Shown here piece after piece: positions 10,390 through 19,050 of a DNA stretch of 64,000 bases. The stretch's first letter is position 1, and each line of letters begins with the position of its first letter. This DNA is from Alphaproteobacteria bacterium (GTDB lineage Bacteria; Pseudomonadota; Alphaproteobacteria; Caulobacterales; Caulobacteraceae): positions 124,001 to 188,000 of the forward strand of contig JAHJME010000009.1 in the NCBI GenBank assembly GCA_018821435.1. The letters are read 5' to 3'. The notes below the pieces were generated by a model. The model did no database searches. It saw nothing but the letters and a program-made list of their open reading frames with translations, and was not told where the DNA came from. The position numbers were made by a program, and so were the translations under genes.

Positions 10390-10414
10390 TGGGTTAACAT
10401 GGGACACAGTGGGT
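10390..10414 (-). promoter_or_regulatory. MraZ box (three TGGG repeats, 10-bp period)
   Basis: On the plus strand TGGGT, TGGGA and TGGGT begin at 10390, 10400 and 10410, each pair separated by 5 bases. This is the TGGGN-N5 direct-repeat arrangement known to bind MraZ. It sits between the proposed promoter and the mraZ start, as expected for autorepression. A further TGGGT at 10438 is out of phase. Confidence 0.85.
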
Positions 10415-10431
10415 TTCAATGACACTCAATG

Positions 10432-10460
10432 ACTATTTGGGTGAAAACAAAGGTGTCCAA
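10432..10460 (-). promoter_or_regulatory. candidate mraZ/dcw promoter
   Basis: Read on the minus strand, a TTGGAC hexamer (10455-10460) and an AATAGT hexamer (10432-10437) are separated by 17 bases. This resembles a housekeeping -35/-10 pair. It would start transcription about 10 bases upstream of the MraZ box. The match is imperfect and unproven. Confidence 0.4.
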
Positions 10461-10485
10461 CGGTCGCATGGTTAATCTGCGGGAC

Positions 10486-10494
10486 TTATCCACA
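10486..10494 (+). promoter_or_regulatory. perfect DnaA box upstream of the dcw operon
   Basis: TTATCCACA is an exact match to the bacterial DnaA-box consensus, about 25 bases upstream of the candidate dcw promoter. It may be occupied by DnaA and link division-gene expression to replication. A single 9-mer can also arise by chance. Confidence 0.55.
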
Positions 10495-10629
10495 GAACAT
10501 ACTTGGAACGAATAGTTAACGGCGAAGCTTCAACTGCATTCGCGTCCCACGGCGTCCGACTGTCGACGCACAGCGACCCGCCCTCCGCGGCGGGCGCAGA
10601 GGGTCGATCCGACCTGTGATGTGGAGATC

Positions 10630-10649
10630 GCGCCGGCGCCGTCCGGCGC
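10630..10649 (-). terminator. GC-rich hairpin after the LnmK-like fusion gene
   Basis: GCGCCGG and CCGGCGC form a 7-bp stem with a 6-base loop, 12 bases past the stop codon of the minus-strand gene. No uridine run follows, so it may be a weak or Rho-assisted terminator. Confidence 0.3.
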
Positions 10650-10661
10650 GCGGCGGCGGGG

Positions 10662-12188
10662 TCACCGCTTGCGCAGATTGACCTCGACGAGCGCCATCCG
10701 CTTGCCGTCGCTGGCGCGGCTGATCGTGCCGACACAGCGGCGGTTCGCGCCCGTCGTCTCGTCCACGTGGACCCGGTAGATCAGCTTGTCCGCCGCGCCA
10801 GAGTTGGCGAAGTAGCAGACGTCCCGCGAGATCGGCGACCATTCCAGCGCCGAACCCGGGCCCAGGTAGCGGTTCAGGCAGATGTCCGAGATCGTCGGAT
10901 AGGCCGCGAAGTACAGCAGCCCCACCCCGTTGATGTCGTGCTGGGCCAGGATCTCGTACTCGGTTTCGAAGATGGCCGGCGGCGGTTCGGTGGCGCGCCG
11001 CTCGCGGTACTTCACCGCGAACTCGGGCATCTCGGGCAGGCTGGGCACCGCGAACCCGTCCGGGATCGCCGGCTGGCCCTTGGTCAGCGAGGTGTTCTCG
11101 CCGCTTTCGCCGAACTTGGCGAAGCTGGACATGATCTCGAACTCGCCGCTCCGCACGTCCGACGTCAGCTTGACCGACGAGAAGAACATCCCCGCGCCGA
11201 AGCGGGTCATGGCGGCGGTGGCCAGCAGTTCGTCGTTCTCGCGGAAGTCGCCCAGCGGCTCGCTGGCGGTGTAGCGGATGCGGGTGAAGGTGGCGTACAG
11301 GCGCTCTCCGCCCTGGTCGGCGATGTCGCGGCTCTTCACGCCCAGGGCCGAGGTCAGCAACGACCAGTGCAGGTCGCCCATCTCCTTGAACAGCCAGCTC
11401 TCCGACAGCCCGCCCAGGGCCATCTGCGGCATGTTGATCTCGTAGGCGCGCTGGGCGGTGGCGCCGACCACCTCGCCGGTGCGCAGGGCCTTGGGCCGGG
11501 TGATGAAGCGCAGCAGGTCCGACGGTCGCTCGATCGAGGTCCAGTCCTCGTCGGAGATGTACGAGCCCTCGTTCTCTTCGATCTCGGCGCGCAGGGTCAC
11601 GATGGTGAAGCTGTCGATGCCCTGGTCTGCGAACGGAACGGCCGGATCGGTGACGCTCGGAAGGTACGAGGCCAGCAGGTCGCCCGGCGCCGCATTGACG
11701 GGCGGCGCCTTGGACGTCGACAGCGAGGCCTTCCCCGGGACCACGATCCCTTCCTGAGCCAGGAACTTCGGATTGCGGATGCCCCACTTGCCGGTGACGA
11801 TCCCGCGCTCGACCACGCGGGCCGGATTGCCCAACACGGCGCAGTTGTCCGGCACGTCGGTCAGCACCAGAGAGCCCGGGCCGACGATGCAGCTGTCGCC
11901 GATGGTGACGCCGGGCATGATCGTGGAATTGGCGCCGATCAGGCAGTTCGCGCCGATCGTGACGTCCGCGTCGCGCCCGTTGACGAAGTCATGGGTCAGG
12001 ATCGTCGCGTTGAAGGCGACGGCGGTATAGTCGCCGATCTTCACGCCCTTGGGGTTGGTCTTGTCGATGTTGGCCTTGCGCGAGATGCGCACGCCCTGGC
12101 CGATGGTCATCCCCCAGTTCTGGCGATAGTGCCACCGGAGCACGGCCGTTGACGCGTTGTATGCGGCTAGCTTCGCGGCGCTCAGCAT
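10662..12188 (-). CDS. three-domain fusion: hexapeptide acyltransferase, acyl carrier domain, LnmK/Pnap_2097-like domain
   Basis: A 508-residue protein with three recognisable parts. Residues about 25-135 are a left-handed beta-helix acyltransferase of the hexapeptide type (repeats such as VTIGANCLIGAN) with a candidate catalytic His66 in LTHDF. Residues about 165-230 resemble an acyl carrier protein; GIDSF provides Ser193 as a likely phosphopantetheine site. Residues about 245-508 resemble the LnmK / Pnap_2097 family (MALGGLSESWLFKEMGDLHW), whose founding member LnmK is a bifunctional acyltransferase/decarboxylase from leinamycin biosynthesis. No PKS, NRPS or phosphopantetheinyl transferase gene lies nearby. 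The product is unknown, and the third-domain assignment is from memory of the family. Confidence 0.7.
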   Translation of the reverse strand: MLSAAKLAAYNASTAVLRWHYRQNWGMTIGQGVRISRKANIDKTNPKGVKIGDYTAVAFNATILTHDFVNGRDADVTIGANCLIGANSTIMPGVTIGDSCIVGPGSLVLTDVPDNCAVLGNPARVVERGIVTGKWGIRNPKFLAQEGIVVPGKASLSTSKAPPVNAAPGDLLASYLPSVTDPAVPFADQGIDSFTIVTLRAEIEENEGSYISDEDWTSIERPSDLLRFITRPKALRTGEVVGATAQRAYEINMPQMALGGLSESWLFKEMGDLHWSLLTSALGVKSRDIADQGGERLYATFTRIRYTASEPLGDFRENDELLATAAMTRFGAGMFFSSVKLTSDVRSGEFEIMSSFAKFGESGENTSLTKGQPAIPDGFAVPSLPEMPEFAVKYRERRATEPPPAIFETEYEILAQHDINGVGLLYFAAYPTISDICLNRYLGPGSALEWSPISRDVCYFANSGAADKLIYRVHVDETTGANRRCVGTISRASDGKRMALVEVNLRKR

Positions 12189-12373
12189 CTCGACCTGGCC
12201 TTCGTGTTCTCAGAAATGGACGAGGTTCCGCACGCGAGCGTCGGCCGAAGATACCTCTTTGGCCGTCCTCTCGCGCACAGGGCCGCGTCGGTCAATTGTC
12301 CACCAAGGTGGTAAATTTTTGCCTCAAAACGTCGTCGCCCTCGCTGGGGGCTCTCACGGCGTGAGGACGAAAA

Positions 12374-12787
<414 letters not shown>

Positions 12788-12836
12788 CGCGCGGAAAAGC
12801 GCGGGTTTGGCCGGGAGAGTCAAGCGAGCGCCCCTG

Positions 12837-13346
12837 TTAGAGGACCTTCGCCATGGTCAGGTCCATCTCGATCCAGCCGTCGGGCAGGCGGACGCGGCCG
12901 GGGTGATGGCCCTCCACCACGAAGCCCAGGCGCTGGTAGAGGCGGATGGCGCCGGCGTTGCCCTCGCGGACCGCCAGCTCGATGCGCTCGATCTTGGGCG
13001 ACATGGCCGCCGCGGCCACGAACAGGCCCTCGAACAGCCGCGCGCCGATCCCCCGGCCCTGCCAGTCGGGATGCACGGCGACGGTCAGGTCCATCAGGTT
13101 GTGGTCGAACTGGCGCGCGCCCATCCGCGACGCGTGGATCTCGCCGGCCAGGGCATCGCCCGCCCAGACCCCGAGGCTGGCGCCGCTGGCCGTGGCGCGG
13201 GCCAGGAAGCCCTGCACCCAGGACAACTCCATTTCGTCCGACGCACGGGCCAGGCCGCTGTCCGGCGCGGCGGCCGTCGCCCGGTACAGCGTCAGCACGG
13301 CGGGGGCGTCCACCGGATTGGTGGGCCGAAGCTGGAGGTCGCTCAC
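12837..13346 (-). CDS. GNAT-family N-acetyltransferase
   Basis: A 169-residue GCN5-related acetyltransferase. The acetyl-CoA-binding motif VHPDWQGRGIGARLF (R/Q-x-x-G-x-G/A type) and the C-terminal NAGAIRLYQRLGF motif are clear. The GTG at 13346 is chosen because the fold begins directly at SDLQLRP and the longer reading has no homology character; the start overlaps the stop of the AmpD-like gene. The substrate cannot be told from sequence. Confidence 0.88.
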   Translation of the reverse strand: MSDLQLRPTNPVDAPAVLTLYRATAAAPDSGLARASDEMELSWVQGFLARATASGASLGVWAGDALAGEIHASRMGARQFDHNLMDLTVAVHPDWQGRGIGARLFEGLFVAAAAMSPKIERIELAVREGNAGAIRLYQRLGFVVEGHHPGRVRLPDGWIEMDLTMAKVL

Positions 13347-14062
13347 GCCGCCACCCGCAGCAGGGCGATCAGGCGCGCGCGGGTCTCGCCGTCCGCGATC
13401 CCGTCCACCCCCTCCGGCCGCCAGTGCCGCTGGAATGCGCGGACGACGGCCGTGGTGGCGGCGTCGAATTTGCCCGATGGCGGCAGGTCGTAGCCCAGCC
13501 GGGTGAGGCCGGCCTGCAGGGCGAACACCGCCGCCCCCTCCTCGCCCTCGCCGATGGGATTGCCCGGCGCGGCGGGCCACTCCGCCCATATGCCGTGACC
13601 GGCCTCAGACAGGCGCCTCCACGGGAACAGCTCGCCCGGATCGTCCTTGCGGGTGGGCGCCACGTCGGAATGGCCGACGATGTCGCGATCCTCGATGTCC
13701 CAGCGGGTGCGGATGTCGGCGATCAGCGCGATCACCGCCTCGATCTGCGCCTCGGGAAAGGCGCGATAGCCCCACTCGTGGCCCGGATTGACGATCTCGA
13801 TGCCGATGGAGTCGCCGTTGACGTTGCGCCGCCCGCGCCAGAACGAGACCCCCGCGTGCCACGCCCGCCGCTCCTCCGGCACCAGGCGGAAGATGCGACC
13901 GTCCTCCTCCACCACATAATGTGACGAGACCCGCGCCTCGGGGTCGCGCAGGCGGGCGATGGCCGCCTCGCCGCTCTTCATGCCCGTGTAGTGCAGCACG
14001 ATGATGCTGGGCGTCGTGGTGCGCGGGTCGAAGTTGGGCGACGGGGCTTCGATCAGGTTCAT
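13343..14062 (-). CDS. AmpD-like N-acetylmuramoyl-L-alanine amidase with peptidoglycan-binding domain
   Basis: A 239-residue amidase_2 protein. His24 (VLHYTG), the WHAGVSFW region and the HSDVAPTRKDDPG motif supply the expected zinc and catalytic residues. A C-terminal domain of about 70 residues (FALQAGLTRLGYDLPPSGKF) is a PG_binding_1 repeat. Enzymes of this type cleave the lactyl-amide bond of peptidoglycan fragments. No signal peptide is visible, so it may recycle 1,6-anhydro-muropeptides in the cytoplasm as AmpD does; the extra binding domain also resembles AmiD-type enzymes. It overlaps both neighbours. Confidence 0.88.
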   Translation of the reverse strand: MNLIEAPSPNFDPRTTTPSIIVLHYTGMKSGEAAIARLRDPEARVSSHYVVEEDGRIFRLVPEERRAWHAGVSFWRGRRNVNGDSIGIEIVNPGHEWGYRAFPEAQIEAVIALIADIRTRWDIEDRDIVGHSDVAPTRKDDPGELFPWRRLSEAGHGIWAEWPAAPGNPIGEGEEGAAVFALQAGLTRLGYDLPPSGKFDAATTAVVRAFQRHWRPEGVDGIADGETRARLIALLRVAA

Positions 14063-14952
14063 TCGGCGCGGTTCCGCATCGCGAGCAGCATGGACATCAA
14101 CTGGTTTCCCCTGAGCGCGATGATCAGCACGCCGGCCAGCGCCAGCGCCGTCCCGATCATCATGCGCGGACCGAACGGGTCGTGGAACACCGCCACGCTC
14201 AGGCCGATAGTGGCCAGCGGCGTCACCAGGATCAACGCCGAGATCAGGTTCGCCTCGTACTTCTGCAGCAGGGTCACATAGATCGTGTGCGCGCCCAGCG
14301 AGACCACGATCGCCGAGAAGACCACGGCCGCCAGGAAGGGCCAGCCGGCGGCCAGGGCCGTATCGATCTGGCCCGGCTCCAGCCACGCCGAGAGCAGCGC
14401 CATGGGCGGCAGCGACGACACGCCGACCCAGGCCTGGAAGGTGATCGGTCGCAGCCCCTGGATCTGCTTGGTCAGCACCACGCCGATGCCCGACATCAGC
14501 GTGGCGCCGGCGATAAGCATCAGGCCGGTGGACATGGCCACCCCGTGCGGGTTCCACATCACCACGAGCACGCCGGCGAAGGTCAGGGCGATGCCCAGGC
14601 CGCGCCGCCAGCGCACCCGCTCGCCCAAGAAGATCATCGACAGGATCAGGGTGATCGGCATGCCCAGTTGCAGCACCACCGCCGCGGCCGAGGGTGTCGA
14701 GTATTTCAGGCCGACGAACATCAGGCCGAAGTTGCCGCCGCCCATCAGGAAGGCCGTCAGCACCAGCCGCCAGATCGGCTTCGGCGCCGGCCGCAGGAAC
14801 GGGATCAGGCAGACGGCGACGATGGCGAAGCGCGCGGCCGCGTAGAACAGCGGCGGCGCCTCCAGGATGCTCACCACGTACTTCGAGACGATGTTGTTGA
14901 TCGCCCAGACCAGGCACATGGCCATGAGCAGGGCGAAGTCGCGGAGGGCCAT
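14059..14952 (-). CDS. EamA/DMT-family transporter
   Basis: A 297-residue protein with about ten hydrophobic segments arranged as two EamA repeats, the drug/metabolite transporter architecture (compare RhaT and YdcZ-type exporters). The first repeat includes NNIVSKYVV and the second FSAIVVSLGAHTIYVTLLQKYE. Direction and substrate cannot be inferred. The stop overlaps the AmpD-like start (ATGA), suggesting an operon with the amidase and the GNAT gene. Confidence 0.85.
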   Translation of the reverse strand: MALRDFALLMAMCLVWAINNIVSKYVVSILEAPPLFYAAARFAIVAVCLIPFLRPAPKPIWRLVLTAFLMGGGNFGLMFVGLKYSTPSAAAVVLQLGMPITLILSMIFLGERVRWRRGLGIALTFAGVLVVMWNPHGVAMSTGLMLIAGATLMSGIGVVLTKQIQGLRPITFQAWVGVSSLPPMALLSAWLEPGQIDTALAAGWPFLAAVVFSAIVVSLGAHTIYVTLLQKYEANLISALILVTPLATIGLSVAVFHDPFGPRMMIGTALALAGVLIIALRGNQLMSMLLAMRNRAE

Positions 14953-14992
14953 GGCCCGAGGGGTTAGGCCGCCACGGGCCTCAGGCGCAACC

Positions 14993-15892
14993 TCATGCCT
15001 TGAAGAAAGTCTCCAGGTCGGCGTTCAGCCGCGCCATGTGGGTGACGAACAGGCCATGAGGGGCGCCTGGATAGATGTTCAGGACCGCGCCCCTGATCCC
15101 CGCCGCCAGCCGCCGGCCGGTGATGGCGAGCGGAGCCGAGGCATCCTTGTCGCCGTGGATGACCAGCGTCGGCCGATCGATCTTCGGCAAATCCGGCCGC
15201 AGGTCCTTGCCGATAAGGGCCTTGAAGGTGGCGACGGCGACGGGAACCGGCGTCGCCAACAGTTGGTCCGTCAGCCAGGTCTTCATGGCCGGCGAGGTTT
15301 CCGGCGTGAAGAACGGGGCCTGGTTGTCGCTGGCCCACTTGGGGAAGTCCGCCGCCCATTCGGCCATCGTGGCCTGGTGATAGGCCATCGGCGCGCCGTA
15401 TGGGTTATCCGACGTCTGCACCATGTACGGTCCAACTGCCGCCACCAGGACGACCTTCTTCACCTTCGCCGCGCCGTGGCGCGCCAGGTAGTGGACGACT
15501 TCGGCCCCGCCCATGGAATGGCCGACCAGGATCACGTCCTTCAGACCCAGCGCGTCGATCACCGCCGCCAAGTCGTCGGCCAGGGTGTCCATGTCGTAGC
15601 CGCGGCTCGGCACATCAGAACGGCCATGCCCACGGCGGTCGAAGGCGATGCAGCGGTAGCCGCGCTCGGACAGATGCGCCACCTGGTAGGCCCACATCTC
15701 GCTGGAGAGCGCCCAACTCGAGGCGAACACCACCGGCTGTCCCTCGCCCCAGTCACGGTGGAATAGCCGCACACCGTCGGCGGCGGAGATACAGACGCGC
15801 TTGTGACCCTGCGCGGCGGCTGGCCGCGTGGCGGCGATCGCGGCCACTGATCCGGCGGCCAGTCCCGAGGTGAGGATGTCGCGGCGGTTCAT
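14993..15892 (-). CDS. secreted alpha/beta hydrolase (Tat signal)
   Basis: A 299-residue protein starting MNRRDILTSG, a twin-arginine signal, with a likely cleavage site after AAA near residue 27. The alpha/beta-hydrolase fold is marked by the nucleophile elbow VGHSMGGAEV, an acid residue in HGDKDASAP and the catalytic His in PGAPHGLF. It resembles non-haem chloroperoxidase/arylesterase-type hydrolases. It is probably monocistronic, 40 bases after the EamA gene start on the same strand. Confidence 0.85.
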   Translation of the reverse strand: MNRRDILTSGLAAGSVAAIAATRPAAAQGHKRVCISAADGVRLFHRDWGEGQPVVFASSWALSSEMWAYQVAHLSERGYRCIAFDRRGHGRSDVPSRGYDMDTLADDLAAVIDALGLKDVILVGHSMGGAEVVHYLARHGAAKVKKVVLVAAVGPYMVQTSDNPYGAPMAYHQATMAEWAADFPKWASDNQAPFFTPETSPAMKTWLTDQLLATPVPVAVATFKALIGKDLRPDLPKIDRPTLVIHGDKDASAPLAITGRRLAAGIRGAVLNIYPGAPHGLFVTHMARLNADLETFFKA

Positions 15893-15945
15893 CGGAAATC
15901 TCCCTGAGTTGAAGGGAGATGACTGCAGCCGACGAGGCCGGTCGA

Positions 15946-16551
15946 TTACGCGGGAGGTAAGGCTTTGCCGCGGGTGAACCGCAGCGCGGTCAGCGTGGGC
16001 GAGAAACCCACGACCTTGTTGTCCACCAGGCCCACGGCCTTGGCGGCGGCCATGACCTCCACATCCTTGACCGTGGCGGCCTTCCCCTTCTTCGACACGA
16101 TCCACATCGCGCCGGCCTCGGCCAGCGCCGGGATCAGCCCCTCGACCTTGGCCAACGCCTCGGCGCTGTCGGCGGCATAGAACAGCAGGTCCAGGTCTTT
16201 GAGCTCGGTCACCGGCACGGCGCCCAGCGCGCCCAGTTCGGCGGTGAAGGTCTTGTCGTCCACCCCGATCACGGCGGTGCGCATGCCGGGCTTCACGCCG
16301 ATCTTGTCCAGGCGCCCCTTCGGATTGAGGATCGCGTCGGCCCAGTTCGCCGCGCGCTTCGCGCCCAGCACGAACCGGGCGCCGTCGGCCAGCACCAGAT
16401 CGTCGCCCTCGGCGCGGACGCCCTTCAGCGCCTCGCCCTCGAACACGCGGCGCTGGGCGCCCCGGAACACCAGCTTCGGCGCCTCGTACTGCAACCGGCC
16501 CTCTTCGGCCCCGTCAGCGAACTGCGCGGCGACATCTGCTTCTTTACCCAT
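15946..16551 (-). CDS. DUF3052-like protein
   Basis: A soluble protein of 201 residues. It starts at the ATG at 16551 (MGKEADVAAQF). The central block (KIGVKPGMRTAVIGV, then DLLFYAADSAEAL and MWIVSKKGK) is typical of DUF3052-like proteins, which have no established function. It has no signal peptide or membrane segment. I recognise the family only loosely. Confidence 0.6.
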   Translation of the reverse strand: MGKEADVAAQFADGAEEGRLQYEAPKLVFRGAQRRVFEGEALKGVRAEGDDLVLADGARFVLGAKRAANWADAILNPKGRLDKIGVKPGMRTAVIGVDDKTFTAELGALGAVPVTELKDLDLLFYAADSAEALAKVEGLIPALAEAGAMWIVSKKGKAATVKDVEVMAAAKAVGLVDNKVVGFSPTLTALRFTRGKALPPA

Positions 16552-16598
16552 GGCGCATGCTCTGGCGCCTGCGGACCGTTCGGACAACCCGCATGCAA

Positions 16599-16628
16599 AC
16601 GGCCGCCCCGCTCGCGCGAGACGGCCGT
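16599..16628 (-). terminator. candidate hairpin after acyl-CoA dehydrogenase gene
   Basis: ACGGCCG (16599-16605) and CGGCCGT (16622-16628) can pair downstream of the minus-strand acyl-CoA dehydrogenase stop at 16656. Only a short TTT follows on the RNA, so termination would be weak. Confidence 0.35.
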
Positions 16629-16655
16629 CGCTAAAATAGCGAAGAGCTGAAGCGC

Positions 16656-17798
16656 TTAGGCCGCCTTGCCCAGCGACAGGAACTCGTAGCGGGCCAGGTG
16701 GTGGTCGACCGAGCCAAACGCGCTTTCCAGCATGGTGGCGCGCTTGAAGTAGTGGCCGATGGCCATCTCGTCGGTCATGCCCATGCCGCCGTGCAGCTGG
16801 ATGGCGTTCTGGCCCACGAACTTGCAGGCCTTGCCGATCTGCACCTTGGCGGCGCTGGCGGCCTTGGCGCGCTCGGCGTCGTCGCCGACCTTGATGTTGG
16901 CCATGTAGGTCATCGACACGGCCTGCTCGACGTTGATGAACATGTCGACCATGCGGTGCTGCAGCACCTGGAACGAGCTGATCGGCTGGCCGAACTGCTT
17001 GCGCTGCTTGGTGTACTCCAGCGTCCCCTCGTGCAGCTTGCGCAGCACGCCGCAGGCTTCGGCGCAGGTCGCGGCGATGGCCTCGTCGACCACCTTCTCG
17101 ACCAGCGGCATGCCGTTGTCGGCCGGGCCGATCAGGGCGTCGGCGCCGAGGGACACGTTCTCGAAATAGACTTCCGAGGCGCGGAAACCGTCGACCGTCG
17201 GGTAGTCGCGGGTGGTGACGCCCTTGGCGCCCTTTTCCACCAGGAACACCGAGACGCCCTGGACGTCGCGCTCGCCACCGGCGGTCCGCGCCGTGACGAT
17301 GAAGTGGGTGGCGAACGGCGCGCCGATCACCACGGCCTTCTGGCCGTTGAGGGTCCAGCCCGCGCCGTCCTTCTTCGCCGTCGTGGTGACGGAGGCGAGG
17401 TTATAGCGGCCCTGCGGTTCGGCCTGCGCGAAGGCGAAGATCACCTTGCCCTCGATGATCCCGCCGATCAGGTCGGCCGCCGCGGCGTGACCCGAGTGCT
17501 TCAGGAACCCCCCGCCGATGACGACCGTGCCGAGGTAGGGTTCGACGACCAGCGCCTTACCGAACTCCTCCATGACGATCATGTTCTCGATCGGACCGCC
17601 GCCCAGGCCGCCCAGCTCTTCCGAGAACGGCGCGCCCAGGATGCCCAGATCCTCGGCGAAGGCCTTCCAGACCTCAGGCCGCCAGCCCGGCTCCTTGGAG
17701 ACCACCGCGCGACGCTTGTCGAAGTCGTAGTGGTCGCCCAGGTAGCTGGCGACCGTGTCGCGCAGCATCGACTGTTCTTCGGTGAAGCTGAAATCCAT
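16656..17798 (-). CDS. acyl-CoA dehydrogenase (small, FadE-like partner)
   Basis: A 380-residue flavin-dependent acyl-CoA dehydrogenase beginning MDFSFTEEQSML. The FAD/acyl-CoA regions (FAFAQAEPQGRYN; the C-terminal GGMGMTDEMAIGHYFKRA) are present. The usual catalytic Glu is not obvious at its standard place. With the next gene it forms a pair of unequal acyl-CoA dehydrogenases, the arrangement seen for heteromeric enzymes of steroid or branched-chain acyl-CoA oxidation in other bacteria. The pairing is inference. Confidence 0.87.
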   Translation of the reverse strand: MDFSFTEEQSMLRDTVASYLGDHYDFDKRRAVVSKEPGWRPEVWKAFAEDLGILGAPFSEELGGLGGGPIENMIVMEEFGKALVVEPYLGTVVIGGGFLKHSGHAAAADLIGGIIEGKVIFAFAQAEPQGRYNLASVTTTAKKDGAGWTLNGQKAVVIGAPFATHFIVTARTAGGERDVQGVSVFLVEKGAKGVTTRDYPTVDGFRASEVYFENVSLGADALIGPADNGMPLVEKVVDEAIAATCAEACGVLRKLHEGTLEYTKQRKQFGQPISSFQVLQHRMVDMFINVEQAVSMTYMANIKVGDDAERAKAASAAKVQIGKACKFVGQNAIQLHGGMGMTDEMAIGHYFKRATMLESAFGSVDHHLARYEFLSLGKAA

Positions 17799-17844
17799 CC
17801 TGGCGGTCCCCTTGGGTCGGTTTTCTTGGTCGTGTCGCTGACGA

Positions 17845-19050
17845 TTAAAGGCCCAGCACCATCTTGGCGATGATGTTGCGCTGGATCTCATTCGAGCCGC
17901 CGTAGATCGAGGTCTTGCGGCCGTTGAACATGTCGCCGGCCAGGCCGTTGGCGTAATCCGGACCGACGCCCGCGTTCGAACCCGACAGGTCGCGCAGGAA
18001 CGGCGCGCCATAGTGGCCGACGGCTTCCAGGGCCAGCTCCTGCAGGCGCTGCTGGATCTCGGTGCCCTTGATCTTGAGGATCGAGCTTTCCGGGCCGGGG
18101 CCCTTGCCGCTGCTCTCGCCCGCCAGCGTCCGCAGTTCGGTGAACTCCAGCGCCGTCAGGTCGATCTCCAGCTCCGCCACCTTCCGGCGGAAGAACGCGT
18201 CGCTCAGCAGGGCCGAGCCGGTGTCCGACCGCTCGGTGTTGGCGATGGTCCGCAGCTTTTCCAGGTTGCGCTTGGAACGCGCCACGCCGGCGATGCCCGA
18301 GCGCTCGTGCGCCAGCAGCGCCTTGGCGCAGGTCCAGCCCTGGTTTTCGTGGAAGATGCGGTTCTCGACCGGCACCTTCACATTGTCGAGGAAGACGTCG
18401 TTGACCTCGTGGCCGCCCTCCAGGGTGATGATGGGGCGCACCTCGATGCCGGGCGTCTTCATGTCGATGAGCAGGAACGAGATGCCCGACTGCGGCTTCG
18501 AATTCGGGTCGGTGCGGACCAGGAAGAAGCCCCAGTCGGCGTACTGGCCCAGCGTCGTCCACGTCTTCTGGCCGTTGACGATGTAATACTCTTTGCCGTC
18601 GTCGGCGGTGATCCGTTCGGCCTTGCACTTCAGGCTGGCCAGGTCCGACCCCGCGCCCGGCTCGGAGTAGCCCTGACACCACCAGGTGACGCCGTTGTAG
18701 ATGTCGGGCAGGAACTGCTTCTTCTGCTCGTCTGTGCCGAACGTGTAGAGCACCGGGGCCAGCATCGACATGCCGAACGGCAGGATCGGCAGGCAGTCAG
18801 CGCGCGCGGTCTCTTCCGACCAGATGTACTTCTGCGTGGGGGTCCAGCCCGTACCACCCAGCTCCTTCGGCCAGCCCGGCGCGACCCAGCCCTTCTTGGC
18901 CAGCACCTTGTGCCAGAGCAGGTACTCGTCCTTGGTCAGCGACCGGTGCTCGTCCTGCGCCTTGCGCAGGTCGGCCGGGTAATTTTCCTTGATGAAGGTC
19001 CTGACCTCGTCGCGGAACGCGTTCTCTTCGGGCGTGAAGTCGAGGTTCAT
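17845..19050 (-). CDS. acyl-CoA dehydrogenase (large partner)
   Basis: A 401-residue member of the same superfamily, beginning MNLDFTPEENAFRDEVR. Motifs include WCQGYSEPGAGSDLASL in the substrate-binding region and the GSNEIQRNIIAKMVLGL C-terminus. It ends 46 bases before the smaller partner starts and is probably cotranscribed. It resembles the FadE subgroup used for bulky acyl-CoA substrates rather than fatty-acid FadE. Confidence 0.88.
   Translation of the reverse strand: MNLDFTPEENAFRDEVRTFIKENYPADLRKAQDEHRSLTKDEYLLWHKVLAKKGWVAPGWPKELGGTGWTPTQKYIWSEETARADCLPILPFGMSMLAPVLYTFGTDEQKKQFLPDIYNGVTWWCQGYSEPGAGSDLASLKCKAERITADDGKEYYIVNGQKTWTTLGQYADWGFFLVRTDPNSKPQSGISFLLIDMKTPGIEVRPIITLEGGHEVNDVFLDNVKVPVENRIFHENQGWTCAKALLAHERSGIAGVARSKRNLEKLRTIANTERSDTGSALLSDAFFRRKVAELEIDLTALEFTELRTLAGESSGKGPGPESSILKIKGTEIQQRLQELALEAVGHYGAPFLRDLSGSNAGVGPDYANGLAGDMFNGRKTSIYGGSNEIQRNIIAKMVLGL

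Larger units (their letters stand above)
10310..10661. other. 352-bp intergenic region between mraZ and the LnmK-like fusion gene
   Basis: The first half is AT-richer than its surroundings and holds the MraZ box, candidate promoter and DnaA box. Two TTAAC half-sites (10394 and 10516) are present, but no full TTAA-N7-TTAAC CtrA site was found. The second half, downstream of the fusion gene, holds small GC-rich hairpins (10577-10594 and 10630-10649). No credible coding sequence was seen. Confidence 0.7.

Noticed and set aside
10394..10520. CtrA binding site upstream of mraZ
   Set aside because: Only TTAAC half-sites (10394, 10516) and one TTAA (10472) are present; none pair with the required 7-base spacing.
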